NCBI RefSeq assembly: GCF_014876775.1
Contig: NZ_CP062310.1
Span: forward strand, 620,001-684,000
Length of the DNA stretch: 64,000 bases
Direction of reading: 5' to 3'
Origin: Infirmifilum lucidum
GTDB lineage: Archaea > Thermoproteota > Thermoprotei > Thermofilales > Thermofilaceae
Shown: one piece after another, positions 60,195 through 64,000 of the stretch
How the letters are laid out: each line of letters starts with the position of its first letter
Position numbering within the stretch: position 1 is the first letter of the stretch
Notes under the pieces: generated by a model
The model's database searches: none
What the model was told of the DNA's origin: nothing
Seen by the model: the letters and a program-made list of their open reading frames with translations, nothing else
Made by a program: the position numbers and the translations under genes

Positions 60195-61375
60195 TCCAAG
60201 ACCACCCGCCTGCGATATCCTACCTCGACGATAGCCCTCTCCCTGACAGATAGCCTCTTTTTCCCGTCTAACTGAGCTCGGATAAATTTTTCATCGACAA
60301 AGAGCCTAATGACTCTCCTCGAAGTCAGCTTCTCTAGATCTTCTCTCACTTCAGCCTCATCGACAAGAGTCTTTATACCCGGACACTGCACCGGACAGAG
60401 CGTGCAGAACTTCCCCTCGATGTAGTCGAGCCCTGGGCAAGGGGCTCTAAGCCCGTCGTAAAGCATGGCCGAGTAGTTGTTTGCACAACACGCGCTGAGG
60501 AATGGAGCCAGCCCCTTCTCCCGGGCAATTCTTACAGCTTCTCTCTTCACGTCTTGCAGCTCCAACGGTAACTGCTTTCCCTGCTTGAGCTCGCCCTTAA
60601 CTCTCTGCTTAATCTCAGAAGTGTCTATGCCCACCCTATCGAGGCGCCTAAGGATGAGGGGCGTTACCCTTAGGCCCCCAAAGACTATCCCTGCAGCGCC
60701 GTGGGCCTTTGCTTCATCAATCATCTCGTCCAGCTCGCCAGTATTGACACCGGGTATGAGTGGTCTGAGGAAGACTACCGGGTTTAACCCGTGCTTCCTC
60801 AATAACTTCACAGTGTCTAACCTATCCTCTGGGTGGGGGGCCTTAGGCTCGAGCTTCTCGGCGTGTTTCAAGGTTACCAGCGTAACTAGAACGCTGAGCG
60901 GTAGCTTGACTGACGCCAGCGCTTTGACTTGGGCTTCGCTCAGGGTACTCTTGGTAGCGACTTGCGTCGGGTTTCCAAGGTACTTGCTGAAAGCCTGCAA
61001 GTACTCTAGCGTACGTGAGAAGGCTGATGCGTCTACGAACGGCTCGCCTAAACTCCCCACGGCAATTAGCGTGCCAAGCCTTCCCGGAAGGAACGAGGGG
61101 TTTAGCAGGAGGGCGTAGGCCATCTCCTCCCCTGTGAGCCCGTAGACGCGGTACGTCGAGTTACTGACCCCCATGTCCGGCAGGTAGCAGTAGGAGCACT
61201 GATAGCTACACCCCACCACGCTGTGCACCGTAGCCCCGCAGGGCCTCGGGGGCTTCCTCGCGTGGTAGTCTCCTTTAACCTTCTCGATGCTATCCGAGGG
61301 CAATTTAGCTTCGAGTTCCTTCGTTACAAGAAGTTTCCTGTAAAGGAAGCCGCGAAGCGAGAGCTTTAGTGCCAA
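60191..61375 (-). CDS. radical SAM protein (SplB-like) with C-terminal cysteine cluster
   Basis: A 394-residue radical SAM enzyme. The [4Fe-4S]-SAM motif is 'VVGCSYQCSYCYLPDMGV' (C-x3-C-x2-C form). The barrel has 'LIAVGSLGEPFVDASAFSRT', 'NPTQVATKSTLSEAQVKALA' and 'VVFLRPLIPGVNTGELDEMI'. A second cysteine set 'CPGLDYIEGKFCTLCPVQCP' near residue 330 may bind an auxiliary cluster. The family includes spore photoproduct lyase-like and tungsten/nucleic-acid-related enzymes; the substrate is unknown. It forms an operon with DUF504. Confidence 0.85.
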   Translation of the reverse strand: MALKLSLRGFLYRKLLVTKELEAKLPSDSIEKVKGDYHARKPPRPCGATVHSVVGCSYQCSYCYLPDMGVSNSTYRVYGLTGEEMAYALLLNPSFLPGRLGTLIAVGSLGEPFVDASAFSRTLEYLQAFSKYLGNPTQVATKSTLSEAQVKALASVKLPLSVLVTLVTLKHAEKLEPKAPHPEDRLDTVKLLRKHGLNPVVFLRPLIPGVNTGELDEMIDEAKAHGAAGIVFGGLRVTPLILRRLDRVGIDTSEIKQRVKGELKQGKQLPLELQDVKREAVRIAREKGLAPFLSACCANNYSAMLYDGLRAPCPGLDYIEGKFCTLCPVQCPGIKTLVDEAEVREDLEKLTSRRVIRLFVDEKFIRAQLDGKKRLSVRERAIVEVGYRRRVVLE

Positions 61376-61417
61376 AAGCTACACCGTTTGGGGGTGTATT
61401 TGCCCGCCCTCTAGTAT

Positions 61418-63241
61418 CTACCTGTATCTCGGCCTAAGGGCAACATGCCTGGGAAGCCTCGAGCTAACTAGCGGGTAGCCCCGGACGTCCTCCCTGAGCC
61501 TGGCGAGCAACTCTTCGCGCGTCATCTCCACCTGCCCCTTACCCCGAATTCTCACGTTAAGCTTACCTGTCTCGACTTCCCTCTTCCCAATGACCACGAT
61601 ATATGGTATCCACTTCACTTCCGCATCTCTGATTCTTTTCGCTATGCTCTCGTCTCTGTCATCCACGTCTACCCTGAAGCCCTCACTTTCCAAGAGATCC
61701 GCTAGCTTATCGGCCTCTAATAGGAATTCCCTGGAGAACGGGATTATCCTGACCTGGACTGGTGAAAGCCAGGTGGGCAGTGCCGGTAGCTCGCCGTTTT
61801 TGGCCTTCTTCGCCGCGGTGTCTAGCACGGCGAAAATGTACCTCTCCACCGAGCCGATTAGGGCTGTGTGGATGATTACAGGGTACTCACGCTGGCCCTC
61901 CTCGTTCACGTACGTAATGCCAAAGCGCTCAGCGTTGCCCACGTCTATCTGGAACGTCCCTATCTCCCTGGGCCTCCCGAGCTCATCGATTATGTTGTAT
62001 TCCACGTTGAGAACCCAGTAATACTTACCCTCGGGGACAAAGTGAAGGAGAATCGGCTTCCCCTCCTTTTCCACGAGCCTCCTTATGTACTCTCTGTTGG
62101 ACTCTAGGAAAGACCTCGTCAGGTTGTATATACTAACGTAATCGCGCCCGAGCCTCCTTATCTCCTCGTATATCTTCTCGTGCACCCTAAATGAAATCTC
62201 CATGGCCTCCTGCAGATCCCTGCAGAATATGTGGAGGTCTGGCATCGTAAACTTCCTGAGGCGGAAGCACAGGAGCAGTTCGCCTGGCTGTTCAAGCCTG
62301 TAGCTGTCGGCTATCTCGAGCATACCGAGAGGGAGGTTCCTGTAACTTATCTCCCAGTCCTTGATCATCGCGAATTGCTGGTGGCACGCGGCGTACCTCA
62401 GGACAAGCTTCTTTTCGTCCACTTCTAACTGGTAGAGCCTGTCGCCGTATAGCTGGGCGTGTTGCAGGACAGGCTTGTACTCCAGGTTGAAGGTATTGGT
62501 GCCCCTCACCTTGTATACTGGTATTCCAAGGCTCCTGGCAACCTGCCACGCATACTCGGCAACAGCCTCAACCATTATAGTGGCTTCAGGGCCATAGCGC
62601 ATATGGCCGAGATCACTCATGGGCTCCCACTCGAGGCCAAACTTCCTGCAGTAGTCTAGGTAGAGCGGCTCTCCCCCCTCACGTCTCCGCTTGAACACTT
62701 CGGCCTCTAGTAGAGCTATGAAGTCCTCTGGAAGCCCACTAGGTAGCTCCTCTACGCTGACGATTCTACCATCCGGGAACATCACTGCGAAATCTTCAAA
62801 GCCGTGCTTGGGCTTCTCGCCTGGCCGTATAGTACGTGAAAGCTCCGAGAGTGGGTGGCCATAGCACTCCAGCGTGAAGCGCTTATACCACCCGAATGGC
62901 GCCCTCTGAACTCTAACGCCACGTACCTTCAACTGCTCCTCGATAGATTTAAGCAGGGGTAGGGCTTCACTGGCCTCAGCGAGGTTTTCGGAGAGGTGAG
63001 CATAGGGATAGACCACGACCCCGGACGCCCCGACGCGTTTATAGACGCTCTCTATCTCTCCAGTTGCTTTCCCGACAATCTCGGGGTCTGAAGAATCCCC
63101 TTTTTCGACAGTCACGAAGGCTACAAGGACGTTTTCCGCCCTGCCGGACTTATTGCTATCTGAGAGCTCCTCTGCCGTGTCGACAGCTTTCTGCCTAGCC
63201 TCGTACTCAAAGGTCTTAGCATGGATGAGCAGTACTTTCAA
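61418..63241 (-). CDS. thrS: threonyl-tRNA synthetase
   Basis: A 607-residue ThrRS with an archaeal N-terminal editing domain (about residues 1-140, 'LLIHAKTFEYEARQKAV', 'ASGVVVYPYAHLSENLA', 'RAPFGWYKRFTLECYGHPLS'). The class II core has 'RGTNTFNLEYKPVLQHAQLY', zinc-site 'RYAACHQQFAMIKDW', motif 2 'ADSYRLEQPGELLLCFRLRK' then 'FTMPDLHIFC', and motif 3 'IHTALIGSVERYIFAVLD'. The C-terminal anticodon domain follows ('PVQVRIIPFS'). Both editing and catalytic parts appear on one chain, so no separate editing ThrRS is required here. Confidence 0.95.
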   Translation of the reverse strand: MKVLLIHAKTFEYEARQKAVDTAEELSDSNKSGRAENVLVAFVTVEKGDSSDPEIVGKATGEIESVYKRVGASGVVVYPYAHLSENLAEASEALPLLKSIEEQLKVRGVRVQRAPFGWYKRFTLECYGHPLSELSRTIRPGEKPKHGFEDFAVMFPDGRIVSVEELPSGLPEDFIALLEAEVFKRRREGGEPLYLDYCRKFGLEWEPMSDLGHMRYGPEATIMVEAVAEYAWQVARSLGIPVYKVRGTNTFNLEYKPVLQHAQLYGDRLYQLEVDEKKLVLRYAACHQQFAMIKDWEISYRNLPLGMLEIADSYRLEQPGELLLCFRLRKFTMPDLHIFCRDLQEAMEISFRVHEKIYEEIRRLGRDYVSIYNLTRSFLESNREYIRRLVEKEGKPILLHFVPEGKYYWVLNVEYNIIDELGRPREIGTFQIDVGNAERFGITYVNEEGQREYPVIIHTALIGSVERYIFAVLDTAAKKAKNGELPALPTWLSPVQVRIIPFSREFLLEADKLADLLESEGFRVDVDDRDESIAKRIRDAEVKWIPYIVVIGKREVETGKLNVRIRGKGQVEMTREELLARLREDVRGYPLVSSRLPRHVALRPRYR

Positions 63242-63293
63242 TACATGCCACCCCTCGGACTACACGTCCAGGCAATTAAACCTATTCCAGCAC

Positions 63294-63635
63294 TTACTCG
63301 AGGTCGCCAATCCTGGGGCCGAGTTTTTTGAGCTTATCTTTGATCTTGCTGTACACTTGCTGGTCGAGCGCTTTTGCCTCCTCCTCGATAGAAAATTCCT
63401 CTTCCTCCCTCCTAGGTCTAAGAGCCTCGAGTTTAAGTTTACACGTGCTGTCTGGCATTAGAGCGTGCCTAGCACACCCGGCGAACTGGCACTTTGGGCC
63501 AATACAGTTGTCTCCAATCCACGTACAAAAGGCTTCAACCCCCCTCCTGGTACGCCTGTAGATAAGAGCGTTCCTGTAGCACGTAAATGCTCTGAAGGGG
63601 CAATGTGGGGAGCAACTCACGTCGTTTTTCTGCAT
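63294..63635 (-). CDS. cysteine-rich hypothetical protein
   Basis: A 113-residue protein from ATG 63635 (the frame extends to GTG 63671). Eight cysteines lie in the first 70 residues: 'CSPHCPFRAFTC', 'AFCTWIGDNCIGPKCQFAGC' and 'DSTCKLKL', with a C-x3-C and C-x4-C-x3-C spacing that suggests a metal or iron-sulfur site. The C-terminal 40 residues are charged helix ('EEEEFSIEEEAKALDQQVYS'). No family recognised. It lies upstream of thrS on the same strand. Confidence 0.7.
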   Translation of the reverse strand: MQKNDVSCSPHCPFRAFTCYRNALIYRRTRRGVEAFCTWIGDNCIGPKCQFAGCARHALMPDSTCKLKLEALRPRREEEEFSIEEEAKALDQQVYSKIKDKLKKLGPRIGDLE

Positions 63636-63700
63636 AGAATTCCCCGCATTGCGGAATATCTTCAGCAACACGCATTATTGAACTTTACCCTGTCTAATAA

Positions 63701-64000
63701 TTAGAACACCAAGGGCTCTAGCCCCCTAGACAGCAGGAAGTCGTTGAGCTCCTCTAGTGTGGGAGAGGAGTGGGCCCCTACCCTAGTAGACTTGAGAGCC
63801 CCGGCCGCGTTGGCCAGCAAGAGGCACCTTTCATAGGGCAGGCCGAGCTTCCAGGCAATGAGGAAGGCGGCGTTAAAGGCATCACCGGCACCCGTGGTAT
63901 CTATAACGTCGACCCTAAAGGCTGAAGCCTCTACGTTAAGCCTGGGTATCCTGGAGCCCCTCTCTCCCTCCTTTACTACGAGCAAGCCCTGATAGACGTC
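63701..64000 (-). CDS. pfkB-family sugar kinase, C-terminal part (runs off the right edge)
   Basis: About 99 codons are visible. The pfkB signature 2 is complete: 'VDVIDTTGAGDAFNAAFLIA' with the catalytic Asp and anion-hole glycines, followed by 'LPYERCLLLANAAGALKSTR' and a C-terminal helix. Family members phosphorylate ribose, fructose, adenosine or KDG; specificity is not visible in this fragment. Reading continues in frame to the last base of the window. Confidence 0.9.
   Translation of the reverse strand, partial: DVYQGLLVVKEGERGSRIPRLNVEASAFRVDVIDTTGAGDAFNAAFLIAWKLGLPYERCLLLANAAGALKSTRVGAHSSPTLEELNDFLLSRGLEPLVF

Noticed and set aside
61378-61398. Inverted repeat tacacc/ggtgta between thrS and the radical SAM gene as terminator
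   Set aside because: Archaeal termination relies mainly on oligo-T rather than hairpins, there is no T run after it, and six-pair repeats occur by chance.

Overview
The window reads as a chromosome segment of a hyperthermophilic crenarchaeon (Thermoproteota). Pointers are: archaeal-type glutamyl-tRNA synthetase, class I lysyl-tRNA synthetase, A/V-type ATPase subunits, a family 4 uracil-DNA glycosylase ending in a PCNA-binding motif, the archaeal mevalonate route (HMG-CoA synthase/thiolase/DUF35 operon plus phosphomevalonate dehydratase), a GH57 enzyme, indolepyruvate:ferredoxin oxidoreductase, THUMP-SPOUT and Trm112-like proteins, and four tRNA genes that all carry small introns, one of them two introns. 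Intron-rich tRNAs suggest Thermofilales or Thermoproteales, but the genus is an inference. Many genes have a TATA-like box 25-35 nt before a start codon and no Shine-Dalgarno, as in leaderless transcription; I used this to move several starts inward.

Layout. 1-6.8 kb: small winged-helix gene, acetyl-CoA synthetase interrupted by an in-frame TAG, tRNA-Ala(TGC), candidate C/D sRNA, amidohydrolase, Trm5-like methyltransferase, V-ATPase subunits E, H and F plus a second F-like gene on the other strand. 6.8-14.4 kb: phosphohexomutase, Trm112-like protein, gltX, tRNA-Ala(GGC), an unknown gene behind a possibly SecB-like gene, then iorAB. 14.4-24.3 kb: geranylgeranyl-reductase-like flavoprotein, a winged-helix-like gene, a large secreted protein, lysS, and a coiled-coil/winged-helix locus. 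24.3-29.5 kb: UDG and the two phosphomevalonate dehydratase subunits, then a secreted propeller-thioredoxin-DsbD fusion. 29.5-32.8 kb: type IV pilus-type assembly operon (ATPase and two membrane proteins). 32.8-36.5 kb: zinc-ribbon (TackOD1-like) protein, maltokinase-like kinase, KaiC-like ATPase and its HTH partner. 36.5-40.1 kb: glycogen synthase and GH57 glucanotransferase/amylase. 40.1-40.4 kb: tRNA-Thr and tRNA-Glu. 40.5-46.5 kb: phosphoesterase, polyprenol-kinase-like membrane protein, a second secreted propeller-thioredoxin protein, cis-prenyltransferase. 46.5-50.3 kb: deoC, HMG-CoA synthase, thiolase, DUF35, HTH/Zn-ribbon. 50.3-55.4 kb: RNA methyltransferases and hypothetical or membrane proteins. 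55.4-64 kb: pgk, PAC2, Hsp20, HTH regulator, bacterial-type GAPDH, DUF504, radical SAM, thrS, a Cys-rich protein and a pfkB kinase running off the right end.

Metabolic themes. Isoprenoid/membrane lipid synthesis is spread over four places: acetoacetyl-CoA thiolase/HMGS/DUF35, phosphomevalonate dehydratase, a cis-prenyltransferase, and a GGR-like reductase with a polyprenol-kinase-like protein. Glycogen turnover is represented by GT5, GH57, a phosphohexomutase and perhaps the maltokinase-like gene. Peptide/aromatic amino acid fermentation is represented by IorAB.

The most interesting material is a pair of paralogous extracytoplasmic proteins at 26725-29487 (+) and 42517-45126 (-). Both combine an N-terminal propeller-like domain holding a CxxC at exactly residues 195 and 198, PEGA/carboxypeptidase-regulatory-like repeats and a thioredoxin-fold domain; one continues into a DsbD/CcdA-type membrane domain. 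They look like an extracellular thiol-redox system. No CRISPR array, rRNA, insertion sequence or prophage was seen.
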